36,819 nucleotides of DNA from Seohaeicola zhoushanensis (GCF_014656415.1 NZ_BNCJ01000029.1:1-36819), one strand, 5' to 3'. Positions 25,131-35,030 are shown, counted from the first letter of the stretch. Notes: generated by a model not told the origin, from the letters alone. Program-made: numbers and translations.

Positions 25131-26117
25131 TCAGTCGATACTGTGTATCATGGCGGCGACCTTGGCGACTACAGCGGCATCGGCCACTGGCATGCGGTTC
25201 TCAAAATCTGGGTGTGGTTTGGCTTGGTTTGGGGGGAAAGGTACGAAGTCGCTGCCTAAATAGCGACGCGCCACCTGCCGATTACCGCCAGCAAAGCGGC
25301 GCATCACGTTGTGTTGCGCCTGCAGCGACAGTAACCCGGCACGAGTCTGCTGAAGTTGTAAGTGGTGTTGCTGTGTCATCTGCACCAATTTCACAACAAA
25401 GCTATGATGCCCAGCTTCGCGAGTGAAATGAGGGTTGCAAAGGCGCAGATACTCTAAAGCATCTGGCGGCAAGGAAACTTTTTGTAACACTGACACGTCA
25501 GGGACGCGAAAGGCGATTTGGCTCTGACAACCTATGGCATCCATGAAATCTTCGGTCACGGTCCCTTTCAGGTATTTTCTGTCGAACAGGCGCACCCGGA
25601 TGTTCGTTTGACCGAAAACCTCGCTCCAACGGTTTAGGATAGTAAGGTTGTCAAGAAAAAATAGTGGTTGTTCCGCCACATAGGTTTCCAGCGTGCGTGC
25701 TTCGCGGGTCTGAAAATCCTTGACCAACTGATTGTAGTAACTTTCCAGATAGCGTTCGGGACTCCGTATGTAGAACAGAACTCGCACGTCATAGCGGTCC
25801 TTCAGAAGCTCAAGGCGGCTAAGATCCTGGAGCCATTCGAAATCTTCGGAACTGATAATTACCTGACTTGCGGAGCTGGCGTCGATCTCCTGCAGTGTTG
25901 CGGGCCAATCGCCCAAATCTTCCAGACTCGTTCCGCTCTGTGCCGTGTCGCGCAGTTGCCAGGCCAACGGGTGATGAGCTTGAAACTTGCGTCCGGTCGC
26001 AGGGTAAAGTACGCCCGCATGTTCCAAAAGATCGGAGCTGACTGCAAAGGTGTTTTGCAGGGTGGTGGTGGCGGTCTTGTGGGAACCGATATGGATATGA
26101 AGTGTTTTCTTGCTCAT
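25131..26117 (-). CDS. Sulfotransferase 5 (KTATT-variant sulfotransferase-like)
   Basis: A 328-residue protein. The N-terminal loop GSHKTATTTL (11-20) is the PAPS-binding loop with Ala replacing the usual Gly of KTGTT. ISSEDFEW (88-95) and YIRSPERYLESYY (116-128; R118, S126) complete the sulfotransferase pattern, parallel to sulfotransferase 4. The frame is open to 26210, but the extra N-terminal residues overlap the decayed phosphoglycosyl transferase scrap in another frame, so the ATG at 26117 is preferred. No good ribosome site precedes it. It converges on the fusion glycosyltransferase gene and shares its low GC. Whether the Ala variant still binds PAPS is untested; these variants are common among annotated homologues as far as I recall. 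Confidence 0.75.
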   Translation of the reverse strand: MSKKTLHIHIGSHKTATTTLQNTFAVSSDLLEHAGVLYPATGRKFQAHHPLAWQLRDTAQSGTSLEDLGDWPATLQEIDASSASQVIISSEDFEWLQDLSRLELLKDRYDVRVLFYIRSPERYLESYYNQLVKDFQTREARTLETYVAEQPLFFLDNLTILNRWSEVFGQTNIRVRLFDRKYLKGTVTEDFMDAIGCQSQIAFRVPDVSVLQKVSLPPDALEYLRLCNPHFTREAGHHSFVVKLVQMTQQHHLQLQQTRAGLLSLQAQHNVMRRFAGGNRQVARRYLGSDFVPFPPNQAKPHPDFENRMPVADAAVVAKVAAMIHSID

Positions 26118-26487
26118 GTCGATCAGCCATACCTCGCGCCGTTTCCGTATATCTGAGCTGGTAAAAGGTTGAACAGGCAAATTCTGCCCCTTTCGTCCGC
26201 TCGGCGACACAGAACAGGGGAACCTCTGCTGTGCCGAGAGCCAGAGCAGCAGGCCGGCCTTTACCGGCGGCAGTCATGGCGCAAACGCGGAACGAGTACA
26301 TCCTGGATCGTCCCGCATTAGAACTGGTCAGACCTCTTAGGTTTTTCCAATCACCGAAATCTACAGTTTTGGGCAGGGACACCCCAGAGCGACCCTTGCG
26401 GGATGTGCGCATAGCCTTCCCCGCCCACCTATCGGTGACAGCCCTCCCTCCTCTTGCTAAGGGTGAGGGAGTTTGACGAGGGTGATG
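26118..26487. other. 370-bp divergent intergenic region at a cassette border
   Basis: It lies between the minus-strand sulfotransferase 5 and plus-strand rfbC. The left part holds the phosphoglycosyl transferase remnant (26187-26276). The right part, up to the GAGGG before rfbC, should contain the rfb promoter, but I see no convincing -35/-10 pair. Confidence 0.5.
26187..26276 (-). pseudogene. Decayed fragment of a phosphoglycosyl transferase gene
   Basis: Read on the minus strand, this piece encodes VPLFCVAERTKGAEF, 9 of 11 residues matching PLFYVAERMKG of the intact gene at 20759-21370. An upstream stretch in a shifted frame reads AGLLLWLSAQQ, similar to the membrane helix preceding that motif. 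DNA around 26187-26217 aligns without gaps to 21226-21256. No start codon, catalytic Asp-Glu or downstream core remains. It is in the same orientation as the intact copy and sits exactly where base composition changes back to high GC. Confidence 0.65.
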
Positions 26488-27048
26488 ATGCAGATCGAAG
26501 AAACGGCCCTGCCGGGCTTATTGGTCCTGACGCCCGCGCGCTTTGGCGATGCGCGGGGGTTCTTCAGCGAGAGCTGGAACCGCAAGACCCTTGAAAGCAA
26601 GGGGATCACGCTCGATTTCGTTCAGGACAACCACTCGGTTTCCGCCGCCGTGAACACCCTGCGCGGCCTGCATTTCCAGGCCCCGCCCCATGCCCAGGCC
26701 AAGCTGGTGCGCTGCGGGCGGGGGCGGATCTTCGACGTGGCGGTGGATATCAGGCGCGGCTCGCCCACCTGCGGCAACTGGTTCGGACTCGAACTCTCGG
26801 CGGAGAACGGGAAACAGTTGCTGATCCCGGCCGGCTTCCTCCACGGTTTCGCAACGCGCGAGCCGGACAGCGAAATTATCTACAAGTGCAGCGATTACTA
26901 CGCCCCCGAGTGCGACGGCGCGGTGCTCTGGTCGAGCTGCGGCATCGACTGGGGGCTGACCGGCGAGCCGGTGCTCTCGGCCAAGGATGCGGCGGCAGTG
27001 CCCTTCGACACCTTCAAGAGCCCTTTCACCTGGGAGGGCGCGGCATGA
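26488..27048 (+). CDS. rfbC: dTDP-4-dehydrorhamnose 3,5-epimerase
   Basis: A 186-residue cupin enzyme, third step of dTDP-L-rhamnose synthesis. Motifs are GFFSESWN (24-31), TLRGLHFQ with catalytic His62 (57-64), the paired basic region around K72, PAGFLHGF (114-121) and the Tyr-bearing [11 protein letters not shown] (133-143). In-frame starts exist at TTG 26473 and ATGs 26485 and 26488. The last is chosen because GAGGG lies five bases upstream and the family normally starts with MQIE-like residues. It opens a four-gene operon with ATGA overlaps at every junction. Confidence 0.93.
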   Translation: MQIEETALPGLLVLTPARFGDARGFFSESWNRKTLESKGITLDFVQDNHSVSAAVNTLRGLHFQAPPHAQAKLVRCGRGRIFDVAVDIRRGSPTCGNWFGLELSAENGKQLLIPAGFLHGFATREPDSEIIYKCSDYYAPECDGAVLWSSCGIDWGLTGEPVLSAKDAAAVPFDTFKSPFTWEGAA

Positions 27049-28091
27049 AGCTCCTCGTGACCGGCGGGGCCGGCTTCATCGGTTCGGCGGTGGTGCGCCA
27101 GGCCATCGCCGCGGGGCATTCGGTGGTGAACCTCGACGCGCTGACCTATGCCGCCTGCCTCGACAATGTGGCCTCGGTGGCGGACCACCCCGCCTATGCC
27201 TTCGTCCATGCCGATATCCGCGACCGCGCCGCGCTCGACCGGGTATTCGCTGACCACGCCCCCGACGCGGTGATGCATCTCGCCGCCGAGAGCCATGTCG
27301 ACCGCTCGATCGACGGCCCCGGCGCCTTCATCGAGACCAATGTGACCGGCACCTACACGCTGCTCGAGGCCGCCCGCGCCTTCTGGGTGGCGCAGGGGCG
27401 GCCCGAGACCTTTCGCTTTCACCATGTCTCGACCGACGAGGTCTTCGGCTCGCTGCCCGCCGACCCCGCGGTGAAATTCACCGAAGACACGCCCTATGAC
27501 CCGCGCTCGCCGTATTCGGCGAGCAAGGCGGCCTCGGACCACTTGGTGCGGGCCTGGCACGAGACCTACGGCCTGCCGGTGGTGCTGACCAATTGCTCGA
27601 ACAACTACGGCCCCTTCCACTTTCCCGAGAAGCTGGTGCCGGTGGTGATCCTGAACGCGCTGGCGGGCAAGCCCATCCCGGTCTACGGGCAGGGGCTGAA
27701 CGTGCGCGACTGGCTGTTCGTCGAGGATCACGCCGATGCGCTGCTGACCGTGGTGCAGCAGGGCGCGGTCGGGCGGTCCTACAATATCGGCGGCGAGAAC
27801 GAGGCCAGGAACATCGACCTGGTGCGCGCGATCTGCGCCATTCTAGACACTAAGCGGCCTAAATCGGGATCCTACGCCGATCAGATCACCTTCGTGACAG
27901 ACCGTCCCGGCCATGACGCGCGCTATGCGATCGCCCCCGCGCGCATCCGCGCCGAGCTGGGCTGGCGGCCCTCGGTGACGCTGGAACAGGGGCTGGAGAA
28001 GACGGTGGACTGGTATCTGGCCAACGAGCCCTGGTGGCGGGCGCTGCAATCGCGGCAGGGCGTCGGCGAACGGCTGGGAGTGAAGGCATGA
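27045..28091 (+). CDS. rfbB: dTDP-glucose 4,6-dehydratase
   Basis: A 348-residue extended SDR enzyme converting dTDP-glucose to dTDP-4-keto-6-deoxyglucose, second step of dTDP-L-rhamnose synthesis. It shows GGAGFIGS (7-14), [10 protein letters not shown] (81-90), the catalytic Thr-Asp-Glu at 130-132 in VSTDEVFG, and YSASK (157-161). The frame extends upstream inside rfbC, but the ATG at 27045 overlaps the rfbC stop and puts the NAD motif at the normal position. GC is high (70% in a sampled 60 bases), in contrast to the cassette to its left. Confidence 0.95.
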   Translation: MKLLVTGGAGFIGSAVVRQAIAAGHSVVNLDALTYAACLDNVASVADHPAYAFVHADIRDRAALDRVFADHAPDAVMHLAAESHVDRSIDGPGAFIETNVTGTYTLLEAARAFWVAQGRPETFRFHHVSTDEVFGSLPADPAVKFTEDTPYDPRSPYSASKAASDHLVRAWHETYGLPVVLTNCSNNYGPFHFPEKLVPVVILNALAGKPIPVYGQGLNVRDWLFVEDHADALLTVVQQGAVGRSYNIGGENEARNIDLVRAICAILDTKRPKSGSYADQITFVTDRPGHDARYAIAPARIRAELGWRPSVTLEQGLEKTVDWYLANEPWWRALQSRQGVGERLGVKA

Positions 28092-28930
28092 GCCTGCTGG
28101 TCTTCGGCAAAACTGGGCAACTGGCCCGCGAGCTGGCCCGTCGCGCGCCGGAGGCGCGCTTCCTGGGCCGCGACCAAGCCGATTTCACCGCCCCCCAGGC
28201 CTGCGCCGCGCAGGTCGATGGCGCCGAGGCGGTGATCATCGCCGCCGCTTACACCGCCGTCGACAAGGCGGAAAGCGAGGAGGCGCTGGCCACCACCGTC
28301 AACGCCGAGACGCCGGGTGCCATCGCGGCCGCCTGCGCCGAACGCGGTATCCCGCTGGTGCATGTCTCGACCGATTACGTCTTCGACGGCGCGGGCTCTG
28401 CGCCCTGGCGCACCGATGATGCCACCGGGCCGCTCGGCGCCTATGGCCGCACGAAGCTGAAGGGTGAGCAGGCGGTGACGGCGGCGGGCGGCGCGCATGT
28501 GATCCTGCGCACCTCCTGGGTGGTCTCGGCCCATGGCGCGAATTTCGTCAAGACCATGCTGCGGCTCGGGGCCGAGCGCGAGGTTCTGCGCGTCGTCGCC
28601 GACCAGGTCGGCGGGCCGACCCCGACGGGCGACCTGGCGGCGGCCTGCCTGGCGGCTGTACAGGGTCTGCAAAAGGGAATTCCCGGCGGCATCCACCATT
28701 TCGCCGGCGCGCCCGACGTCAGCTGGGCGGGCTTCGCGCGCGAGATCTTCGCCCAGGCCGGCCTGCCCTGCGCGGTCGAGGAGATCGCCACCGCCGACTA
28801 TCCGACACCGGCGCGGCGCCCGGCCAATTCGCGCCTGGATTGTTCCGGGTTTGAGGCTGATTTCGGCGTAAAAAGGCCCGATTGGCGGGTCAGCCTGGCG
28901 GCGATCCTGAAGGAACTGGGGGCGGCATGA
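28088..28930 (+). CDS. rfbD: dTDP-4-dehydrorhamnose reductase
   Basis: A 280-residue SDR enzyme, last step of dTDP-L-rhamnose synthesis, reducing the 4-keto group. Visible are GKTGQLA (7-13), [11 protein letters not shown] (52-62), VSTDYVFDG (93-101) and the catalytic Tyr119-x3-Lys123 in YGRTK. The start is fixed by the ATGA overlap with rfbB. With rfbC, B and A it makes one complete rhamnose-precursor pathway, so rhamnose is very probably in the EPS or another surface glycan. Confidence 0.94.
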   Translation: MSLLVFGKTGQLARELARRAPEARFLGRDQADFTAPQACAAQVDGAEAVIIAAAYTAVDKAESEEALATTVNAETPGAIAAACAERGIPLVHVSTDYVFDGAGSAPWRTDDATGPLGAYGRTKLKGEQAVTAAGGAHVILRTSWVVSAHGANFVKTMLRLGAEREVLRVVADQVGGPTPTGDLAAACLAAVQGLQKGIPGGIHHFAGAPDVSWAGFAREIFAQAGLPCAVEEIATADYPTPARRPANSRLDCSGFEADFGVKRPDWRVSLAAILKELGAA

Positions 28931-29799
28931 CACGCAAGGGCATCATTCTCGCCGGGGGCTCGGGCACCCGGCTTTACCCGATCACCATGGGGCTGTCGAA
29001 GCAGCTGCTGCCGATCTACGACAAGCCGATGATCTACTACCCGCTCTCGGTGCTGATGCTGGCGGGCATCCGTGAGATCTGCCTCATCACCACGCCGCAG
29101 GACCAGGACCAGTTCAGGCGCACCTTGGGCGACGGGTCGCAATGGGGCGTGGCGCTCACCTATGTGGTGCAGCCCAGCCCCGACGGCCTCGCCCAGGCCT
29201 ATATCCTGGCCGAGGAGTTCCTTGACGGCGCCCCCAGCGCCATGGTGTTAGGCGACAACATCTTCTTCGGCCACGGGCTGCCGGAGCTGATGGCGCGGGC
29301 GGATGCGCAAGAGGCCGGCGGCACCGTCTTCGGCTATCACGTCGCCGATCCCGAGCGCTATGGCGTGGTCGCCTTCGGCGCCGATGGCGCGGTCAGCGAG
29401 ATCATCGAGAAACCCCCCGTGCCGCCCTCGAACTACGCGGTGACCGGGCTCTATTTCCTCGACGGCACCGCCCCGGCCCGCGCCCGCGCGGTGACGCCTT
29501 CGCCCCGGGGCGAGCTGGAGATCACCTCGCTGCTCGGCATGTATCTCGCCGAGGGGGCGCTTCGGGTCGAGACCATGGGCCGCGGCTATGCCTGGCTCGA
29601 CACCGGCACCCATGCCAGCCTGCTCGACGCCGGGAATTTCGTGCGCACGCTCGAGGAACGCCAGGGCCTGCAGGCCGGCTGCCCCGAGGAAATCGCCTTC
29701 CAGAAGGGCTGGATCAGCCGCGAGGAGCTGCGCGCCCGCGCCGAGATCTTCGCCAAGAACAGCTATGGCGCCTACCTGAAGGGGTTGCTCAGGGAATAG
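28927..29799 (+). CDS. rfbA: Glucose-1-phosphate thymidylyltransferase
   Basis: A 290-residue nucleotidyltransferase that makes dTDP-glucose, first step of the rhamnose pathway. It carries GGSGTRLYP (10-18), SKQLLPIYDKPMIYYPLS, VLGDNIFFG and the later EIIEKP and WLDTGTH elements, all standard for RmlA. The start is set by the ATGA overlap with rfbD. It is the last gene of the tight rfbCBDA operon; an 89-bp gap with a short CCGGGG/CCCCGG hairpin (29830-29844) follows before the PRC-barrel gene. Confidence 0.95.
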   Translation: MTRKGIILAGGSGTRLYPITMGLSKQLLPIYDKPMIYYPLSVLMLAGIREICLITTPQDQDQFRRTLGDGSQWGVALTYVVQPSPDGLAQAYILAEEFLDGAPSAMVLGDNIFFGHGLPELMARADAQEAGGTVFGYHVADPERYGVVAFGADGAVSEIIEKPPVPPSNYAVTGLYFLDGTAPARARAVTPSPRGELEITSLLGMYLAEGALRVETMGRGYAWLDTGTHASLLDAGNFVRTLEERQGLQAGCPEEIAFQKGWISREELRARAEIFAKNSYGAYLKGLLRE

Positions 29800-29888
29800 G
29801 ACCGGCAATCCGCCGCGCGCCCGGCCGCGCCGGGGGAACCCCGGTGCCGGCCCGGCCGTTGCCTTCTCATATGAGGAGGTATTCCCAA

Positions 29889-30239
29889 ATGACCACCAGC
29901 ACGCATCCGCTCGTGTCGTCGGACAATGTCAACGGCACCGATGTCTATGGCCGCGACGGCGCCCATATCGGCGCGATCGACCACCTGATGATCGACAAGG
30001 CCTCGGGCAAGGTCGCCTATGCTGTCATGGGCTTCGGCGGCTTCTTGGGCCTGGGCGAGGACTATCGCCCGGTGCCATGGGGCAAGCTCACCTACGACCC
30101 CGTGCAGGGCGGTTTCGTCACCGACCTGACAGAGGCCGAGGTGCAGGGCGCGCCCGAACGTCACGACCGCTGGTACGACGACCGCGACTGGGAGCGGCGT
30201 ACCCACGAGCATTACGGCGTGCCGATCTACTGGATCTAA
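29889..30239 (+). CDS. PRC-barrel domain protein
   Basis: A 116-residue soluble protein. Residues about 5-80 form a PRC-barrel: HPLVSSDNVNGTDVYGRDG, then HIGAIDHLMIDKASGKVAYA and GEDYRPVPWGKLTYDP, the classic small beta-barrel found in photosynthetic reaction-centre H subunits and in many stand-alone bacterial proteins. The C-terminal tail is charged and Trp/Tyr/His-rich (DRWYDDRDWERRTHEHYG). GAGGAGG at 29873-29879 before the ATG is the strongest ribosome site noticed in the window, implying high expression. The function of stand-alone PRC proteins is largely unknown; a stress role is often suggested. It may be unrelated to the EPS. Confidence 0.85.
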   Translation: MTTSTHPLVSSDNVNGTDVYGRDGAHIGAIDHLMIDKASGKVAYAVMGFGGFLGLGEDYRPVPWGKLTYDPVQGGFVTDLTEAEVQGAPERHDRWYDDRDWERRTHEHYGVPIYWI

Positions 30240-30292
30240 GAAAACCGGTCATGTCCGGACGAATATATGGGCATCTGCCGGAAGGCCGCGCC

Positions 30293-31411
30293 TCAGTTCG
30301 TCAGATTGTTGGCCCGCCCGAAGATGCTGAAGACATTGCCGACGATGTTGGAGATGGTTAGTGCATCCTGGATCGGGCTCTCGGTCGCGACTAGCAGGTC
30401 ACCCGGGTTGATGTCGAAGTTGCGGGCCGAGAACAGCCCGTCGGCGGTGGTCAGGTCCACGGTGAAGACCACCCGGCTCTGCCGCGGCCCCCGCACCCCG
30501 GCGCTGACCGCGCTGGCCGGGTATTCGCGCAGGATCAGGAGGCCCTTGGGATCGGCCTTGCTGTCCTGCAGCCCGCCCATGATCGAGACCGCGTCCATCG
30601 CCGAGACATGGTCGCGGGTGAAACGGTGCTGCGCCTCGTTCCCCGCTGCGCCGAAAGAGAGGAAATAGCGGGTGTCGGCCTCGACGAAGACCCGGTCGCC
30701 GCCGACCAGTCTGGTGTCGAGCGCCGGCCGGTCGAGCAGCGCCTCGACCGAGGTGCCATAGATCCGGCCACCCCGCATCAGCCGGATCTGCGGGTTGTTC
30801 AGATCGGTGCGCACACCGCCACCGGCGGCGATCAGGCTTAGAACCGAGTAGTTGCGGTCGGGCATCGGGTAGCTGCCGGGTGCCGCAACTCCGCCGACCA
30901 GGTCGACCGAGTTGTAGCGGCCCTCGGTCAGGCTCAGCTGCACCTGGGCCGAGGGGATGATCGCCTCCATCGCCCGCTGCACCTCCTCGCGGGCGAGATC
31001 GGCGGTCAGGCCGCGCACCGTCACCTTGCCGACATAGGGCAGGTAGACCGTGCCATTGGATGCGACCTCCATATCGGCCAGCTGGATGTCCTTCTGGGTC
31101 GGCGCGGTCAGCAGCGAATTGTCGGAACTGTCCCAGATCCGGATGTTCAACCGATCGCCGGGCTGGATCAGCTGGTGACGCGCGCCGGCGCTGGCGCCGA
31201 TCCAGCCGAGCCGCTCCTGCTTGCCGGTGGCCGGCCATTGCGCCACCGTGGGCAGGAAGGCGCGGGTCACCGGGTAGACCGCCAGGTCGGGCACCGGTTC
31301 GCCGGCCTCGCGAACGACATCGCGGGCGACGGGAGCGCCGCCGGGCAGGTGTCCGCAGGCGGAGGTCAGCAGCAGCCCCGCAAGGGCGATCAGGATCATC
31401 GGATTGTACAT
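30293..31411 (-). CDS. Wza-like polysaccharide export lipoprotein (Poly_export/SLBB)
   Basis: A 372-residue outer-membrane export protein. A short lipoprotein signal ends in LLTSACGH (Cys at about 19). The polysaccharide export domain follows, with QLIQPGDRLNIRIWDSS, VASNGTVYLPYVGKVTVRGL and the LSLTEGRYNSVDLVGGVAAP transition into an SLBB-like domain (PDRNYSVLSLIAAGGGVRTD). A second SLBB-like part and a C-terminal helix end the protein. The frame is open to 31504. The ATG at 31411 is chosen because it starts the lipoprotein signal; the ATG at 31399 is an alternative, and neither has a strong ribosome site. It should form the exit channel for the EPS. Its usual partner, a Wzc-type chain-length kinase, is not in this window. 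Confidence 0.86.
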   Translation of the reverse strand: MYNPMILIALAGLLLTSACGHLPGGAPVARDVVREAGEPVPDLAVYPVTRAFLPTVAQWPATGKQERLGWIGASAGARHQLIQPGDRLNIRIWDSSDNSLLTAPTQKDIQLADMEVASNGTVYLPYVGKVTVRGLTADLAREEVQRAMEAIIPSAQVQLSLTEGRYNSVDLVGGVAAPGSYPMPDRNYSVLSLIAAGGGVRTDLNNPQIRLMRGGRIYGTSVEALLDRPALDTRLVGGDRVFVEADTRYFLSFGAAGNEAQHRFTRDHVSAMDAVSIMGGLQDSKADPKGLLILREYPASAVSAGVRGPRQSRVVFTVDLTTADGLFSARNFDINPGDLLVATESPIQDALTISNIVGNVFSIFGRANNLTN

Positions 31412-31451
31412 GGGACGGGTGAGCCTGCGGTCTGGGACGTTGCATTTTTCC

Positions 31452-31471
31452 CGCCAGAGGATACTGGCGGA
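31452..31471. promoter_or_regulatory. Palindrome between divergent genes, possible operator
   Basis: CCGCCAG (31452-31458) and CTGGCGG (31465-31471) are perfect complements separated by AGGATA. The 20-bp symmetric site lies in the 91-bp gap between the divergent export lipoprotein and SDR genes, where a shared regulator would bind. Function is inferred from position only. Confidence 0.35.
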
Positions 31472-31502
31472 AGAGGGTCGGTCAACTGCTACAGGAGTGG
31501 TC

Positions 31503-32294
31503 ATGGAAAAGCCAAGCGTTTTGGTGCTCGGATCGACCGGGCGGATCGGCGCCCTCCTGCGCAGCCGCTGGCCCGCCGGACTTGCCTACTGGGAAGGGCG
31601 CGCGGCCTTCGCCGACCCGGAGGTACTGGCAGCGGCGGCGCGGGGATGCACCGCGATCCTCTGCCTCGCCGGGGTCACCCCGTCCGCGGCGGCGCGGGGC
31701 GGCGATCTTGCCGACAATACCCGCCTGGCGCTGACCGCACTACGCGCCGGGGCGGCGGCCGGGGCGCGGGTGCTTCTGGCCTCCTCCGCGGCGGTCTACG
31801 GCGCCGGGGGCGGCGAGGAAACCGCTAGGTTAGAGCCTGCAACTGACTATGGCCGCGCTAAAGTCGCAATGGAGCGCGCGGCCGCTGCCCTAGCCACCAA
31901 ACTCGACGTCGCGGCCTGCGCCCTGCGGATCGGCAATATCGCCGGGCTCGACGCCGCGCTCGGCGGCTGGCGGCCGGGCTGTCAACTCGATAGCTTCCCC
32001 GGCGGCGCCACCCCGCGACGGTCCTGGATCGGCATGGTGACCTTGGCCGACCAGCTGGTCGCGCTATGTACGCGCAACGACCTGCCCACGGCGCTGAACA
32101 TCGCCCAGCCGGGCACGGTGGAGATGGGCGCGCTGCTCGACGCCGCCGGCCTGCCCTGGCGCCCGCGCCCGGCCCCGCCCGAGGCAATCGCCGAGGTGAC
32201 GCTCGACCTCACCCGCCTCGCCGGCCTGCTGCCGCTGGTCCCCGCCACGCCCGAGGGGCTGGTGGCGGAATGGCGCGCATCCTCTGTAGTTTGA
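31503..32294 (+). CDS. NAD-dependent epimerase/dehydratase family protein (extended SDR)
   Basis: A 263-residue Rossmann protein. It has GSTGRIG (10-16), SSAAVYG (94-100) and the catalytic Tyr116-x3-Lys120 (YGRAK), so an active SDR site is intact. It is shorter than typical UDP-glucose epimerases (about 330), mainly in the C-terminal substrate domain, so the substrate is unclear. A strong AGGAG lies a few bases before the ATG at 31503. It is divergent from the export lipoprotein and convergent with UDP-galactopyranose mutase, suggesting a sugar-nucleotide epimerisation, reduction or dehydration for this EPS, but it could also act elsewhere. Confidence 0.78.
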   Translation: MEKPSVLVLGSTGRIGALLRSRWPAGLAYWEGRAAFADPEVLAAAARGCTAILCLAGVTPSAAARGGDLADNTRLALTALRAGAAAGARVLLASSAAVYGAGGGEETARLEPATDYGRAKVAMERAAAALATKLDVAACALRIGNIAGLDAALGGWRPGCQLDSFPGGATPRRSWIGMVTLADQLVALCTRNDLPTALNIAQPGTVEMGALLDAAGLPWRPRPAPPEAIAEVTLDLTRLAGLLPLVPATPEGLVAEWRASSVV

Positions 32295-32317
32295 AGATAC
32301 CGCCGGCGAAAGGTTTG

Positions 32318-33508
<1,191 letters not shown>

Positions 33509-33642
33509 CTATGCACCCGTTTAAACGGAATATCCTCCCCGGCTTCAAGCCCGGCAAGACGGCGCCGATGCCCGGGAACGTGATTGCTGGCCTGGAGGGC
33601 GGCTGTTAGCCTAATCCCGTCTCCCGTCTCCCGAGTATCGCC

Positions 33643-35028
33643 ATGCCCTCCCGTTTCCGCCTCGCCCTCCTTCTGGTGCTGGCGCTTGCCGGGGGGCCGG
33701 CCTTGGCACAGACCTGCACGCTCGACGGCATTGCCGTCGCAGCGGGGCAGAGCGCGACCTTCTACAGCGCCCGCAGCGTGCCGCGCGGGCAAAGCTGCGC
33801 CGCGATCGCCCAACCACGCCGCTGCGGCAACGGGCGGCTCGGCGGCGCCGTAGCCTTCGGACATGCCCGCTGCACCGAGCTCGAGGACTTCCTTGGCGTC
33901 AACACCAACCGGCAAGTCGGCGATCTCGATCCGGTCCTTCTAGCGCGCAGCGGCACCGCTTGGATCCGCTCGAACATCGAGGTGCTGGAATACAAGGAAC
34001 AGCAGGACAACGGGCGGCGTGATCCGAAATGGGATTTCGGTGACTGGCAGATCTATATCGCTGCCGCCGACGGCACCCGGCGCAAAGCGATCCTGAACCT
34101 AATGTGGAATTTCGAGGCGAAGCAGCGGCATCCGCCGCGCCCCGGCTCACCCGAAGAGGCCGATCTGTTCGGCTTTCTCGACCAGGTGATCCTCGACACC
34201 CTGGCCCCCCATGTGGAGATCATCGTCACGGGCAACGAGCCCTTCATCAACACGCTGCAGACCGACTGGGAACCTAACCCGGCCTATGGCGGCATTCCGC
34301 TGGTGGTCTTCTACGAACGGCTGACCGTGCACGTGCATGACTACCTGGTCTCCCGTGGCCTGCGCGACAGGGTCGAGGTTTATGTCGGTGCCTTCACCCG
34401 GCTGCAGTCGAAAAAGATGCAGCACCAGCCCGCGGTGGGCCAGCTCCTCGGCTTTGCCGAGAGCGCACCTTTCGTCGACGGTGTCGACATGCATGCCCAT
34501 GTGGCCAGCCTTGAGGAGATGGAGGCGGCGCTGCGCTTCATGCGGGGCGCGATCAGCAAACCGGTCATCGTCACCGAGTTTTCCTTCATCTGGCGCATGC
34601 AGGAGGCGCTGAAGGGCGGCGACCGGCTGGGCGCGGCTTTTGCCGGGCGCTGGGGGCACGATCCGAAACAGACTAGCGCCGCCTACATGGCCTGTGAGGT
34701 CTTCGGCACTGGCAAGGGCTGTAAGGACAAGGGGCCGGTCAGCAAGGCGGAATGGGACGATTTCATGGCCACGCGGCCTTGGTTCATCGACCATTTCATC
34801 CTGAAGGCCGATGCGCTGTTCCGCGAATATGGCATCCGCGGTGCCACATTCGGGCTGGTGCAGAACAGGCCGAACAAGCGCCGGCTCAATCCCGACCGGG
34901 CGCCCTGGTACCTCGGCTACCTGTTCTCTGCCGCGGCGGTGCTCCCAGGCGCCGACGGGGCGGCGCCGAATTACCAGTATCTCGACGACTTCCTCGCGAT
35001 CCAGCACAGCCGGCCGCCGCTGCAATAG
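33643..35028 (+). CDS. Secreted clan GH-A-like glycoside hydrolase with Cys-rich N-terminal domain
   Basis: A 461-residue exported protein. The signal peptide ends at ALA-Q (22/23). A small domain (about 23-80) has four cysteines (25, 52, 61, 77) in a C-x-G...GQSATFYSARSVPRGQSC pattern known from assorted bacterial surface proteins. The body resembles a TIM barrel. VTGNEP (195-200) offers Asn-Glu199 as acid/base after strand 4, VDMHAHV (281-287) resembles strand 6, and VIVTEFSF (308-315) offers Glu312 as nucleophile after strand 7, the clan GH-A arrangement. The family is not identified. The position between glf and the galactofuranosyltransferase suggests an EPS-processing enzyme, possibly acting on Galf linkages (inference). 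Confidence 0.68.
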   Translation: MPSRFRLALLLVLALAGGPALAQTCTLDGIAVAAGQSATFYSARSVPRGQSCAAIAQPRRCGNGRLGGAVAFGHARCTELEDFLGVNTNRQVGDLDPVLLARSGTAWIRSNIEVLEYKEQQDNGRRDPKWDFGDWQIYIAAADGTRRKAILNLMWNFEAKQRHPPRPGSPEEADLFGFLDQVILDTLAPHVEIIVTGNEPFINTLQTDWEPNPAYGGIPLVVFYERLTVHVHDYLVSRGLRDRVEVYVGAFTRLQSKKMQHQPAVGQLLGFAESAPFVDGVDMHAHVASLEEMEAALRFMRGAISKPVIVTEFSFIWRMQEALKGGDRLGAAFAGRWGHDPKQTSAAYMACEVFGTGKGCKDKGPVSKAEWDDFMATRPWFIDHFILKADALFREYGIRGATFGLVQNRPNKRRLNPDRAPWYLGYLFSAAAVLPGADGAAPNYQYLDDFLAIQHSRPPLQ

Positions 35029-35030
35029 GC

